NCBI GenBank assembly: GCA_020444425.1
Contig: JAHLLB010000001.1
Span: 186,001 to 250,000, forward strand
Direction: 5' to 3'
Origin: a bacterium
GTDB taxonomy: Bacteria; Electryoneota; Electryoneia; Electryoneales; Electryoneaceae
DNA length: 64,000 nucleotides
The notes under the pieces are model-generated. The model was not told the DNA's origin and made no database searches. It was given only the letters and a program-made list of their open reading frames with translations. How positions within the stretch are numbered: position 1 is the stretch's first letter; every line of letters begins with the position of its first letter. A program made the position numbers and the translations under genes. Shown here piece after piece: positions 8,658-19,800 of the stretch.

Positions 8658-11600
8658 CTTCAAGAGAACCATCTTCCGGCTGCGGACGAAGTCACCCGCT
8701 TCGAGCCGGTAGAAGTAGACACCGGAGGCCAGTGTCTGCCCGAACTGATCCTGCCCGTCAAAAGTGACAGCGTGTGCTCCGGCAGTCATGCGCTCGTTCA
8801 GCAGTGTTGCGACACGTTGGCCGAGCACGTTGTACACCGCCAACTGCACCTGCCCCGGCTTGCCGAGGTTGAACTGGATCTGCGTCGTCGGGTTGAACGG
8901 GTTCGGATAGTTCTGCCCCAGCGAATAGTTCTCCGGTAGCTGTACACGCTCCGGCACATCCAGCACGAACGAGGTATCCGAAATCACCCACGCGTTCGCC
9001 GTGTAAGCTGGCAGCGTGTGGCTGATGGTGGCCAGTTCCGCGCCGGTGACCTGCGTTGACACATTGGTGAAGACATCGGTCAGGTAGTAGTCTTCGCCGG
9101 CTTCGTAGCCCCAGTCATCCACCGGAATGGTGATGTCGGTTGCCCGTTCTGCACCGGTGATGTTGAGCGCGACGACCACGGTATTCTCACCTTCCATCCA
9201 GCGGCCATAGCTGTAAACGTCGTCGCTCTGGCTGTTGCTGAGGAACTCCGACTCGGTGCTGTACAATGCGGGTAGACGGTGCCGCATCTCGATCAGCGTG
9301 CCGTAGAAACCTTCCAGGTCGTACGGATCGTCATCCCAGCCAATTAAACCACGCTGGCTCTCCTCGCCGACTTCCTGACCAGCGTAAATCAACGGAATGC
9401 CGGGAATGGTCATCAACATCGTCGCCGCCGACTTGGTCTGTACGGCCGAATTTTCCACGATGTAGCGGACTTCGTCATGGTTCTCGAGGAACCGGAACGG
9501 GAAGGTGTAGTCCGGATAATCGAAGCCGAAGTTGGTCACACGATCATGAATGCCCTGCGGATCGGTGAAGCTGCTGCCGAACAGGTCACGGAAGCTGTCG
9601 CCGGACCCGTGGTGCATGTCCCAGTCGTACGCGGAGTCGAACCGGTCGGTGAGGTACGTGAAGTCATTGACACCGGCTTCCGCGAGCAGGAAGCACTCCG
9701 GCTTGATCGTCTTCAACGCGGTCCGCCAGTCCGGCCAGAAGTTCGGATTGCGTTCCTGCACACCCCACGCGACATCGCAGCGGTAGCCATCCACATCGTA
9801 TTCCTGAATCCACCACTTCGCCATTTCGATCATGTAGTGACGCATGTCGGGGTTGTCGTAGTTCAGGTTCGGCAGGCTGGTCCAGTCATAGTAGTACGTG
9901 TAGTTGCCGTTCTGGTCACGATCGTACCAGTCGTACGTATTGGACGCTTCCCCGTTGGCAATAGCGTCCTGCATCCACGGATGTTCAATCGCGGAATGGT
10001 TGATCACCTGGTCCATCACAACCTTGATGCCGTAGCTGTGCGCAGTGTCGACCAGCTGCTCGAAGTCATCGAGGGTGCCGTAGTCTTCCTCGATACCTTT
10101 GTAGTCGGTGATCGCGTAGCCATGCGTGGACGGTCCCGGATTAATCGGCATCAGCCAGATGCAGGTGTAGCCCATGTTGGCGATACGCCACATGTTCATC
10201 GTGATAGCGTCGAGCGATTCACTGTCGTCGTATGAACGAACGTAGATCTCGTACACAATCGCCGACTGCACCCAGTCAACCGACTTGTCGATGTCGAACG
10301 GATCGACACCGTCCGGATCGACGGCAAACATGGTGCGTGCGTGCGTGATGTTGCCGTCCGTGTCCTCAAGCGTGAGGTCGAAGTAGTATTCACCCAATGT
10401 TGCGGGCACAGCACAGGTGGCCACTGACGAACCCGAACCGGACAGAGTCACGACTTCCGGGTTGTCAGGGTCGGCGGTCCACTGGTAGATGATCGGCTGC
10501 TCCTGCGGATCGTAACTGTCTCCGGCGCTGAGCGTGATCTCGTTGCCGTCAACGGACACATCCATCTCCGCGACCGGCGCCTGCGGGGTGTTGTAGAAGA
10601 TCTCGAGTTCGGAGGAAACGCTGGTTTCGTTGTTCAACGTACCGACCAGCTGGAAGAAGTTTGAGCCTTCCTGCAGCGTGACGTCATGGGTGATCTCTCC
10701 AGCCGACACGGTGCCCAGATCGTAGTCGGTTTCACCGTCTGTCCAGCTGTGATGGATCATCAGCTCGACGTCATCGTTCTCAATTTCGGCGTAAAGCGTC
10801 TTGCTGCCCTGAATCGTTGACCAGTCACGCGTCAGCCAACGCAGCACCGGTCCGGACGAGCCGATGTTCGGCCCGATTTCGTCCGGCGAAATCGCTGCGA
10901 TACCACGGCCTTCGGCGTCGAGGGTGACGTTCCGGCCGAGGGTGTGGTTGTTGAACAGGGTGTGTTGCAACGAGTATTCGTCCACGAACATCATGTCGAA
11001 TGCGTCGGGATCGTAATCCTCGGCGATTCCGCCGTTGTCGAGGCCAATCTCCCACGAGTGGTCCACTGTCGGATCAAAGCCTTCGAAGAAGCTGTAGACG
11101 GAGAAGTACCAGTCGCTGCCATAGCTGCCCATGACCGCTTCGAGGTCAGCGACGGGCAGCTCGAACTGCCACCGGTCAACGTCTCCGCTGGCGTCGACAG
11201 TCACGTCGAACGAATTGCCGTACTCCACCGGATCTCGTCCGGTGATCAGGCGGTTGTGATTGGCTGAATCATACCCGGGCGAGCTTGGATCGGCCAGCAC
11301 CATCTGCACGCCGACGCCGTTAAAATCGCGCAACGACATCTCGGTCGCGAAATCGGGATTCGTTTCCGGTGATGTGCCGTCTGTGCTGGAAATCTGGATC
11401 ATGACTCGGGATTCGTCGCCGATCAACACCTGGTCCAAAGCAAACGCCATCGTTTCGCCGTCGTCTTCTTCGAGGATGGTCAACGACACAAGATCCACCG
11501 CGGCGATGGTTGTCGGGGCGGTGTAGCTGCCTGGACCGTCGGCGTCGGACACCATTGGATCGCTGTCGAAGGCATGGAAGCCGTCATCGTCGCCATCGAC

Positions 11601-12599
11601 GATGAAGCCCCAGTAAAAGTCCTGTGCGTTGCCTTCGCTGTCCGTGACTTCGATCTCGATGGTGTAGATACCTGTGGAAAGCCCGTCAATGGTACCGGTT
11701 AATTCGCCGGTATCCGTATCGAAGGTATAGGCCGGCGTTCCGGATGGAAGCAGTTCGACAGTGATGCCAGTCAAATCGGCACCGGTGGAGGTATCGGTCG
11801 GATAGAACTGCGCCGCGAGCGGGATCGTTTCACCCTGCTGAAAGGTTTCGCCGACGTAGGGCCGGAAACCGAATCCGTACGGCTGATCCTTCGGCGTGGC
11901 TTCGACGAGGCTGTTGTTGAACATGCCGCCGTCGGTGCGCGGATTGTCCGGATCCTGCATCCAGTTATCACCGTCGGCGTGGTATTTATAGCCGTACTGA
12001 ATTTCCATCAGCTGGACGTCGAAGTAGTACACGCCGCGTTCGTCCGGACCATTCATCGGCATGCCGTCGCCCCAGCCATTGAAATCGCCTTTGAGGTACA
12101 CGGTGCCCAGCTGTGCCGGGGTGTACGGGCAATCAATACTGCGGGAGTCGAGGGTGAAGCGGTGCCAGGTCGTCGCCGGAGCTTCACCGAAGTAGATGTG
12201 CCAGTCCGACCCGCCGTTGTTGTCCCAGTCGGTGCCGTTGGTGAAGACGTAGTCCAGTTGTTCCACCGTGTCGTCCGTCTGGATCTCGACGTACCAGACT
12301 GTGCCCTCGTAGAAGCTGAGCGGGCTTTGTACTGACATGCCCGGGTCTGCGACTTGCGTGTTCGGCGGCCACATGGTCTGCGGCGGTTCGGTCCAACTGT
12401 TGATGCCCCAGTGCAACTTGATGTTGCCGGAGGGCAGCACGCCGGGATCGGTGTCGTAGTAGATGGTGAGCAGGTCGCCCGGTTCCGGGTTTTCCGGTTC
12501 CCACCAGGAGACTTGCGCGAAACTCGCCCCTGCAAACAGCAGGGTTATCAGGGTCAACATGGCCACGCGGCCGGTCATGTTCTTCATCTTGGACCTCAA
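8655..12599 (-). CDS. Multimodular secreted alpha-amylase (GH13) with N-terminal starch-binding modules, Ig/PKD-like modules and C-terminal sorting domain
   Basis: VSWWEPENPEPGDLLTIYYD (CBM25/53-like), VYLKGDFNGWGDGMPM (CBM48-like), IWLMPINPG..VMDQVINHSA..DGYRCDVAW..FLENHDE (GH13), SLGQNYPNPFNPTTQIQFNL..ASGVYFYRLEAGDFVRSRKMVLLK. Confidence 0.9.
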   Translation of the reverse strand: MRSKMKNMTGRVAMLTLITLLFAGASFAQVSWWEPENPEPGDLLTIYYDTDPGVLPSGNIKLHWGINSWTEPPQTMWPPNTQVADPGMSVQSPLSFYEGTVWYVEIQTDDTVEQLDYVFTNGTDWDNNGGSDWHIYFGEAPATTWHRFTLDSRSIDCPYTPAQLGTVYLKGDFNGWGDGMPMNGPDERGVYYFDVQLMEIQYGYKYHADGDNWMQDPDNPRTDGGMFNNSLVEATPKDQPYGFGFRPYVGETFQQGETIPLAAQFYPTDTSTGADLTGITVELLPSGTPAYTFDTDTGELTGTIDGLSTGIYTIEIEVTDSEGNAQDFYWGFIVDGDDDGFHAFDSDPMVSDADGPGSYTAPTTIAAVDLVSLTILEEDDGETMAFALDQVLIGDESRVMIQISSTDGTSPETNPDFATEMSLRDFNGVGVQMVLADPSSPGYDSANHNRLITGRDPVEYGNSFDVTVDASGDVDRWQFELPVADLEAVMGSYGSDWYFSVYSFFEGFDPTVDHSWEIGLDNGGIAEDYDPDAFDMMFVDEYSLQHTLFNNHTLGRNVTLDAEGRGIAAISPDEIGPNIGSSGPVLRWLTRDWSTIQGSKTLYAEIENDDVELMIHHSWTDGETDYDLGTVSAGEITHDVTLQEGSNFFQLVGTLNNETSVSSELEIFYNTPQAPVAEMDVSVDGNEITLSAGDSYDPQEQPIIYQWTADPDNPEVVTLSGSGSSVATCAVPATLGEYYFDLTLEDTDGNITHARTMFAVDPDGVDPFDIDKSVDWVQSAIVYEIYVRSYDDSESLDAITMNMWRIANMGYTCIWLMPINPGPSTHGYAITDYKGIEEDYGTLDDFEQLVDTAHSYGIKVVMDQVINHSAIEHPWMQDAIANGEASNTYDWYDRDQNGNYTYYYDWTSLPNLNYDNPDMRHYMIEMAKWWIQEYDVDGYRCDVAWGVQERNPNFWPDWRTALKTIKPECFLLAEAGVNDFTYLTDRFDSAYDWDMHHGSGDSFRDLFGSSFTDPQGIHDRVTNFGFDYPDYTFPFRFLENHDEVRYIVENSAVQTKSAATMLMTIPGIPLIYAGQEVGEESQRGLIGWDDDPYDLEGFYGTLIEMRHRLPALYSTESEFLSNSQSDDVYSYGRWMEGENTVVVALNITGAERATDITIPVDDWGYEAGEDYYLTDVFTNVSTQVTGAELATISHTLPAYTANAWVISDTSFVLDVPERVQLPENYSLGQNYPNPFNPTTQIQFNLGKPGQVQLAVYNVLGQRVATLLNERMTAGAHAVTFDGQDQFGQTLASGVYFYRLEAGDFVRSRKMVLLK

Positions 12600-12633
12600 T
12601 GCGTCAAGTATCTAAAAGCAGCGGTTGTTATCG

Positions 12634-13980
12634 TTATTGCAGCTGGAAGACACGGTATCCGTATCCGGGAACCGTGAATTCGGCCTCCAGCGGGGACGAA
12701 TCGGTCACATCCACGAAATCGCCCGCACCCAGGCTCGGCGGACGTTCGACAGTCGCGTCCTGATCACCGAAGTTGATCGCGACCAGCATGCGTTCGTCGT
12801 CATGAATCCGCTGGAACAGCAGGACGTTATCGCCGTCGTACGGCAGCCGGACGGTCGACCCCTCGCGAAGTGCGGTGTACTGGGTGCGCAACGCCAGCAA
12901 GTCACGGTAGAACGATCCGATCTCTGGATCGCCAGCCTGCCAGTTGACCGGTTCGTCCTCAAACAGGCTCGGTTTGTGTGTTTCGCCGATCTCCTGCCCG
13001 GTATACAGTAGCGGGATGCCCGGCAGGGTGTAGATTAACGCGCCATAGGGCCGCAGGTTCGGCCAGCCGAATGCTTCGGCAGCACGGGGTTCGTCGTGAT
13101 TCTCGATGAACCGCATCGCCTGCTTGCCCGGCGGGTAAAGGGTGTGCTTCTGTTCGACGGCGGACCACAGGCTGTCGGTGCTGATCCCGCCGTGCGCGTG
13201 TTCCTTCATCCGGTGATACAGATTCCAGTCGTACCCGGCATTGAAGCCGGTGTCCAGAATCCACGGGTCTTCCCACTCCGCCAGCAGAAACACATTCGGT
13301 TTGCGTTGCCGGAGCTGCGGGATTGCCTGTTCCCAGAAGTCGGCGGGCACCATGCCGGCTACATCGCAACGGTACCCATCGATATCCGCCTCCTCGATCC
13401 AGTGGATCAACGAGCCAATCAGGTAGTTCCTCGCACCTTCGCTGGAGTGATCCCAGTCGGTGATATCCGACCAGTCGGCGACTTCGCGTGTGAAGTTGCC
13501 ATCTTCGTCCTTCATGTACCAATCCGGGTGTTCGCTCATCAGGTGATGATCATTGGCGCTGTGATTCATCACGACATCGAGGATGACCGCCATGTCGTGG
13601 TCGTGTGCTTCCTTGACCAATGTTTTCAGATCGTCCAATGTGCCGTATTCGTCACCAATCTCGTAATAGTCTTGCACAGAATAGGGGCTTCCAGCGGTGC
13701 CTTTACGGCCCTCGACTCCGACCGGAAAAATGGGCATCAGCCACAGGGTTTTAACGCCGAGGTTTTGCAACCGGTCCAAGTCCGCAGTCAGCGCCGTGAG
13801 GGTGCCGTCGTCCGAATACGCTCTCAGGTAGACCTCATACAATGGCTGGCCCATGAACCAGTCCTCCGCGTCGGTAACAGCCGTGGCGGGTGGCGGAGCC
13901 TGTTTCGCGCAGCCGAAGCTGAAGATGCTGATAGCCATCGCGAACAGAGTCGCGCGAAAAATCGAGTTTCGCAAAATCAT
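12634..13980 (-). CDS. Alpha-amylase family (GH13) lipoprotein
   Basis: Start moved to ATG 13980 preceded by GAGGAG; signal ATLFAMAISIFSFGC lipobox; TLWLMPIFPVG, ILDVVMNHSAND, DGYRCDVAGMVP, FIENHDEPRA. Confidence 0.9.
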   Translation of the reverse strand: MILRNSIFRATLFAMAISIFSFGCAKQAPPPATAVTDAEDWFMGQPLYEVYLRAYSDDGTLTALTADLDRLQNLGVKTLWLMPIFPVGVEGRKGTAGSPYSVQDYYEIGDEYGTLDDLKTLVKEAHDHDMAVILDVVMNHSANDHHLMSEHPDWYMKDEDGNFTREVADWSDITDWDHSSEGARNYLIGSLIHWIEEADIDGYRCDVAGMVPADFWEQAIPQLRQRKPNVFLLAEWEDPWILDTGFNAGYDWNLYHRMKEHAHGGISTDSLWSAVEQKHTLYPPGKQAMRFIENHDEPRAAEAFGWPNLRPYGALIYTLPGIPLLYTGQEIGETHKPSLFEDEPVNWQAGDPEIGSFYRDLLALRTQYTALREGSTVRLPYDGDNVLLFQRIHDDERMLVAINFGDQDATVERPPSLGAGDFVDVTDSSPLEAEFTVPGYGYRVFQLQ

Positions 13981-14101
13981 CGTGAACTCCTCACAAGCCA
14001 CGGAATCCCGTCCCGCGCCCAACGTGACGGGGTGATGTGCATATTACAGGTATGTCAAACTGCGGTGGTCGCAGCTTGGTTTCTGCGTCCCACTGCTTCG
14101 C

Positions 14102-14135
14102 AAAAAGGGAGGGAAGACGGCGTGTCCTCCCTCCC
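14102..14135 (-). terminator. Rho-independent terminator downstream of the 497-aa gene
   Basis: Minus strand GGGAGGGA..TCCCTCCC stem followed by TTTTT. Confidence 0.75.
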
Positions 14136-14176
14136 CCATCGTCCTGCAAACGAACCGGCGTAAACCGGATCGAAGC

Positions 14177-15670
14177 TTACTTCATCAGCATCATCTTCTT
14201 CGTCTGGGTCATGCCGAGGGCTTCCACACGATAGAAGTAGACACCACTGGACAGCCCGGCCATGTCGAGATTCAGCTCGAACATGCCAGCGCCGAGTGTA
14301 CCCATGTCACGGTTGATGACTTCCTGGCCGGTGACGTTGAACACGCGCAGCTTGGCGTTACCCGGAGCCGGAAGCGTGAACGCAATCGTGGTGCTCGGGT
14401 TGAACGGGTTCGGGTAGTTCTGTTCCAGCGCGAACTCGGTCGGAACCGTCGCGGTCGGAATTTCACGCACGCTCAGGTAGTCGTCGTAAAGATCGCCGTT
14501 TTCACCGAACTGATCTTCGACGGTCCAGGTCGGCTGGTCGGTCGGCAGTTCGCGGAAGCGGTTGGCGTTCTGGCCGGCTTCGTTGTCCCAGCCGTGGCAG
14601 CCATATTTGTACGTGAAGTTGATGCCGGTACCTTCGGAGAAGTCAATGGTGCAGGTGAAGATCGAGTCACCCGCGACGAGGTCCGGAGCGATACCATCAT
14701 CATACAGGTTGTAGTTGCCCGGATCGCCGTCGGTCCAGTTCCAGTTGTTGTCCCATGGGCCGGTGATGATGAAGAACTCGATGCTGTCGATGTCAGCATC
14801 CACCAGTTCCGGGATACCGACATCCGCGTGCTTCTTGATCGCGGGACGGCCATCGAGGTAGAAGGTGACCGACAGATCCTGGTTGATGCCACCCGGGTTG
14901 TCTTCCCAGAAAACCGGATCCAGGACGATTTCCTTGTAGCCGTTGTTGTTGTTATCCGGTTCGTCACCAGTCGCGACGAGGATACGGTCACCACCCGGCG
15001 GCTCTTCCCAGGTTACTGGATCGCTCTGGTTGTTGCCGACGTCGATGAGGAACTTGTACGGCAGGTCGGTGTTGGTTTCCAGGGATTCAAACGTGATCAG
15101 TGCGGCGTAAATGTCTTCACCGCCACCCTGCAGCGTGAGCTGCGTGTAGCCACCCCAGTTGCCGAGGGCTTCGTGGCCACCGCGAATGATCACACCGTCT
15201 TCTGCCGGGTCAAACACTTCGGTCTGGATCGCAACCGTCATGTCGACCTGGAAGATGATTTCGTACGGATAGGTCGGGTTCGCGGAGTTCTGGTCGTTGA
15301 AGAACAGCACGTCCAGCACCGTGTCATCATCCGGGCAGGTCATCGACCGGTCGGCGATGCTTTCCCAGCTCAGGTCAGCAAAGTCACCACCATTGGCAAT
15401 GACGAACTTGAAGAAGTACTCAGTGCCGGCTTCGAGATCGACGGTCACTTCGTAAATCAGATCTTCATCCGGATCCAGCATCCGATCCGACGGGCTGCCC
15501 CAGTCGTTCATGGAACCGTTGAGGCCGACGGAATCAACGTCTGCGTCAAAGTTGTTCAGCTGTTCCTGGATGGACATGTCAACGCGGAATGTCACGTTGA
15601 CGGCTGATGCCATCCCAACGGTCAGCAACAGGGCAATCGCGATCAAACCAACTTTCTGCAACGATCGCAT
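14177..15670 (-). CDS. Secreted protein with starch-binding-like beta-sandwich repeats and C-terminal sorting domain
   Basis: Signal peptide; VNVTFRVDMSIQEQLNNF..LNGSMNDWGSPSDRMLD and a second IIFQVDMTVAIQTEVFDPAEDGVIIRGGHEALGNWGG; LEQNYPNPFNPSTTIAFTLP..SSGVYFYRVEALGMTQTKKMMLMK. Confidence 0.75.
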   Translation of the reverse strand: MRSLQKVGLIAIALLLTVGMASAVNVTFRVDMSIQEQLNNFDADVDSVGLNGSMNDWGSPSDRMLDPDEDLIYEVTVDLEAGTEYFFKFVIANGGDFADLSWESIADRSMTCPDDDTVLDVLFFNDQNSANPTYPYEIIFQVDMTVAIQTEVFDPAEDGVIIRGGHEALGNWGGYTQLTLQGGGEDIYAALITFESLETNTDLPYKFLIDVGNNQSDPVTWEEPPGGDRILVATGDEPDNNNNGYKEIVLDPVFWEDNPGGINQDLSVTFYLDGRPAIKKHADVGIPELVDADIDSIEFFIITGPWDNNWNWTDGDPGNYNLYDDGIAPDLVAGDSIFTCTIDFSEGTGINFTYKYGCHGWDNEAGQNANRFRELPTDQPTWTVEDQFGENGDLYDDYLSVREIPTATVPTEFALEQNYPNPFNPSTTIAFTLPAPGNAKLRVFNVTGQEVINRDMGTLGAGMFELNLDMAGLSSGVYFYRVEALGMTQTKKMMLMK

Positions 15671-15687
15671 GTTTACTCTCCTTTGTA

Positions 15688-15711
15688 TAACGTTTGCTAT
15701 CTAACGTTTGC
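15688..15711. promoter_or_regulatory. Direct repeat TAACGTTTGC x2 (14-bp period) just upstream of the 497-aa gene; candidate regulator site
   Basis: TAACGTTTGC at 15688-15697 and 15702-15711. Confidence 0.35.
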
Positions 15712-15748
15712 AAGTCTGCCTTGCGAGTTTACTTCCGGGTGATCTAAC

Positions 15749-16819
15749 TCAGAATTTAAGGTTCAACGAGTACTTGTGCACGTTACCCAATCGATCAAAG
15801 CTCTCGAACGCGTAGTCAACACCCAGCCCGAACATGCCGCTGATGTTGAACACCAATCCGCCGCCGAAGGTGAAACCGCCACCGTTGTCCGGCTCGAACA
15901 GGTTGAATTCCTCATCGTAAGTGCCGGGCCGCATCGACCTCAAGCCGGCGCGCAGGAAGTACATTTCCTGGAAGCCGTATTCCATGCCGACATTGTACGA
16001 TTCGGTGTTGTCGTTGGGCACGACCCAGTCTGCGGCGTAGGTAAGCCGGTGGGATTGGGTTTGGATGAACTCACCGGACACGCCGAGCCGCAACGTAAGC
16101 GGCAGCTTCCACTGATCGGTCTCGTATTCGGCGGTGACGAGTTCGTTGTTGCCTTCCCGGCTGGCATCCGGGTCATGGTACACCAGCAGGTCCTTGCCCG
16201 ACATCTGCATCTTCGAACCGAAGTTGCTGATGTTCATGCCGAGGCGCATGTCCTTGAACGGTGTCACGAACAAGGTACCGATGTCAAAAGCGTACCCACT
16301 CGCCTTTTCGTTCCAGATCTTCTGGTGGACATACTTGACCGTACCGCCGATGCTGAACTTGTCGTAGAAGCGGTAGGCGTAATGCCCGGCGATGGCCAGG
16401 TCGTAACTGTTGAAGAAGAGGCCGGTGCCGTCCTGCTGCAGGACAGTCGTCTGCTCCATCTCGCCGACGTTCAGCAGGGTTGTGGACAGCCCGACGGTAC
16501 CCGCCGCGCCCATCGGAAAGACCGCGCCGATGTATTCGAAGTTCATGTCGGCGAGCCACGTACTGTGAACCAGCAACATTTCCATCTGGTTCAGGTTGCC
16601 GAGTCCGGCGGGATTCCAGTATAGCGCGTTGGCGTCGTCAGCTACCGCGACGAACGCTCCACCCATCGCCTGCGGACGTGTGCCGATGCCGATGGTGAGG
16701 AACGGTGCGGCGGTCGTGCCGACCTTGTTCTGGGCGAACACGGGTTCGGGCGCGATCAAGCCGGCAAGCAGGACCACCGCCAACAAAGCCGTAGCCAGGG
16801 TGCGTACTGTCGTCGTCAT
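15749..16819 (-). CDS. PorV/PorQ-like outer-membrane protein
   Basis: GTTAAPFLTIGIGTRPQAMGGAFVAVADDANALYWNPAGLGNLNQMEMLLVHSTWLADMNFEYIG; start at 16819. Confidence 0.85.
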   Translation of the reverse strand: MTTTVRTLATALLAVVLLAGLIAPEPVFAQNKVGTTAAPFLTIGIGTRPQAMGGAFVAVADDANALYWNPAGLGNLNQMEMLLVHSTWLADMNFEYIGAVFPMGAAGTVGLSTTLLNVGEMEQTTVLQQDGTGLFFNSYDLAIAGHYAYRFYDKFSIGGTVKYVHQKIWNEKASGYAFDIGTLFVTPFKDMRLGMNISNFGSKMQMSGKDLLVYHDPDASREGNNELVTAEYETDQWKLPLTLRLGVSGEFIQTQSHRLTYAADWVVPNDNTESYNVGMEYGFQEMYFLRAGLRSMRPGTYDEEFNLFEPDNGGGFTFGGGLVFNISGMFGLGVDYAFESFDRLGNVHKYSLNLKF

Positions 16820-16830
16820 GCGTTGCTCCC

Positions 16831-19800
16831 TCACTTGATCACCGCGAATTTGCCAACGTGTTCGCCCCATGGCGAATCCACGTGGTACACGTAAATTCCG
16901 TACGCGATATCCAGTCCGTCCTGGTTCCGCAGGTCCCAATTCTCACTGCCGTCGAAGATCGATTCATTGTGTTCGATCGTATCGACCAGCTCACCACGGA
17001 CGGTGTAAATGCGAATGGTGCACTTCTTCGGCAGGTGGTTGAACGTGACCCGGCGCTCCCCTCGTCCGGACGAATAGGGGTTGGATGGTTCCTGCACGTT
17101 CGCTGCCAGGTATGGATTCGGATACACCTTGATCCGGTCGAGATCGACTTCATCCCGGTCGACTTTAGCCGATTCCGAATCGAAGTTGAACACATCTTCG
17201 GTGGCGATCATATTGTACTGGCTGAGCATCAGAACGTCTCCTCCGCGAGGCGGATAGATATGGCCCAGCCCCCGCTCCTCGTTGACCACCTCCTGGAACA
17301 GGATGGCCCAGGTCGCCACCGTATCGATGTCGCCGTCACTGTCCGCGTCGTAGAGGTCAAGCAGCGAGATCTCACTCTTGTTGTTGATCTTGCCGTCGTT
17401 GATCTCGCCACCTTCCGGCGCCGTTTTGTCCGCAAACAGGATCAGCGGCTCGTTGCCCAGGGTGAGATTCTCAACCTTGAAATAGATCGGCATCGCCGTC
17501 CAGTTGGCAAAGAATCCCCTGTGCAATTCCATCGAAGTGTCCACCACCTCATTGTAGAAGGTGACGCGGTAGTCGGATGCGGTCGAATCCCCGACGAAAT
17601 TGTCCACCAGGTAGCTGATCGGACTCATGGTGTACGTCAGCATCGAGTCTTCATCGACAGCGTTGTACAGATCCCAGTAGGATTGGGCGGAGATAAACCG
17701 TGCGGGCCGGCGTGGAAGCAGCATGAACGCGCGCAACCCTTCGAATACCGGGGTTTCCACGACGTCAAAGAAGCTTTCGACGTTCAATAGTCCGTCACCC
17801 GCACCGTAGGTCGAATCGAGGAAGGTGTCGTACATGTCGAAGACGCGTTTCGAATTGAATCGGTCTGCCAACGACCCGTCTCTGATTACGGTTTTGTAGC
17901 CGCCCTGTGCGCCGTAGCGTGTGATCGTGTACCGCTTTGCCCTCCGCAGCGAATCAGGATCACTGAAGGTGAATTCGTAATCCTTGTTGTCCAGTACCAG
18001 CGTCGGATCGACGACTTCCACGTGGATGAACGCATCCGCAGATCCCGCAATCGGTTCTGCGCTACCCTCGACCGGGGCTTTGTAGCCGTTGGCCGTCGGG
18101 CTGGGGGTCACAACGACGGTGTTCTGGTCGGTTTTTACCGTGCCGGTTTCGTCGACGAAGATGTACTTCGAGGTTTCCGCCGGGAACACGCCGGTGGAAT
18201 CGTTGCCAAAGTCGTAGGATGTGACGGCATAGTAGTACTGTTGCCCGTTTTCGACGGTCGAATCCGTCCACACGTGCTGCAACCCGCTGTCCTCGCCGAG
18301 GTAGAACGAGACACCGATATCACCGGTAGAGAAGAATCCGGCCTTGCCATCCTTGAGGTCGAATTGTTCAATCGGCTTGTGGAATACCTTGCGGCCGAGA
18401 CCGTCTGTGATGATATAATTCTCGAGGAAACCCGGGTCAGTCGCACGGTAGATCTTGTAGCCTTCAAAGTCGAACTTGTCCTCGACCGGCTGGGACGGGT
18501 CTTCCGAGAACTCAGCCTTGTCATCCCAATACAGAGTGACGTATCCGTCTCCCGCCACGGCGGTCACCGTCGGCTTCTCCGGTGGACGGGCAAAGTTGTA
18601 GTTGCTGTCGTAGATCTGCTGCACGGTTTTCTTGTTCAGGAACACGTCCACCGAGTCTTCCCCGAAGAACAGCGCGGTGGAGAAGCGTTGCGTGTTGCCG
18701 GACGGCAACGGGAAATACCCGGAGCCATACATGAAGTCACCGTCCATTGCCCGGCCGGGGACAACGTCGATGTTACCGGGTTTCATCCGGTTCCACATGT
18801 CGTTGTCGTTGCGCAGCCTCAATTCCGAGGCGGAATCGATGTCGAAGTAATCAAACGAGGTCAGGCCGATCTGGTCTGACTCATCGATGTCGGTCTTGTC
18901 AAAGTGGGGTTCACCGTTGTCAGGCTGGCCGTTGCCTTCGCCCTGGTCCTGTGTGCCTGCCTGGCCGTCAAAGCCGACGTCATCGGTTCTCGGATCCCAG
19001 TCACCGTCGTTGTCAATCCCATCGTTGCGGGCTTCGTCGATCATCGGATCGTTCAGCCCTGCACCGGTGAAGTAGTCGATGTAGGCATATCCGACGTGGT
19101 CAAGGCGCTGATCGACAGAATCTGACGGTGGTACGTAGCGTTCGTCGATCAACCCGTTGAAGTTGTCGTCAAAGTTGTTGTAACCATCCTCGATCAGCAG
19201 GCTGTCTGCGTACAGGATGCGGGTCTGGCCGCGGAAATCGTACTCGAGTTCACCGGACTCGGGCATCGTGACGACAGAACGTTCGTAGGTGTTGTAGTCG
19301 ATCAACACCAGTTCCGATCCGGGGTTGCGGTGAATTCCGTCTTCGGACCATTCACGGAGTTGCGCTTCCGTCAGAATCGGAGCGTTGCCTGTGTAGTCGC
19401 CATCATTGTCGATCCCGTCGAACTCGTTGCCCGGGGATTCGAGGAAGGCGTACCCGATCCAACCGACATCATGGTCGTCGTTGACCGGCACCCAACCGTT
19501 GGTTCGCGAGGGGCCATTGTTTTCATCGTAGGAATAGGTAATGTCGTTGTCCGGATCGAAGAACGCGAGGTCGTCGTCCGTATCGCTGCGACCTCCAGCC
19601 AACGTGCCGACCACCATGCCGAAGGCAACCTTGTCGTAGTTGTAGTCGCTGATGTTGGTGATTTCATACTGCCAGACGATGGCGTCTTCCGCGAGGAAGT
19701 GTGACCACTGGAACCCTCGTGCGGCGACGCGAATCCCCATCCCGCCACGGCTGGTGTCGTCCTCGGTCGGGTAGTAGATCATTTCGATCGGGTTGTTTTC

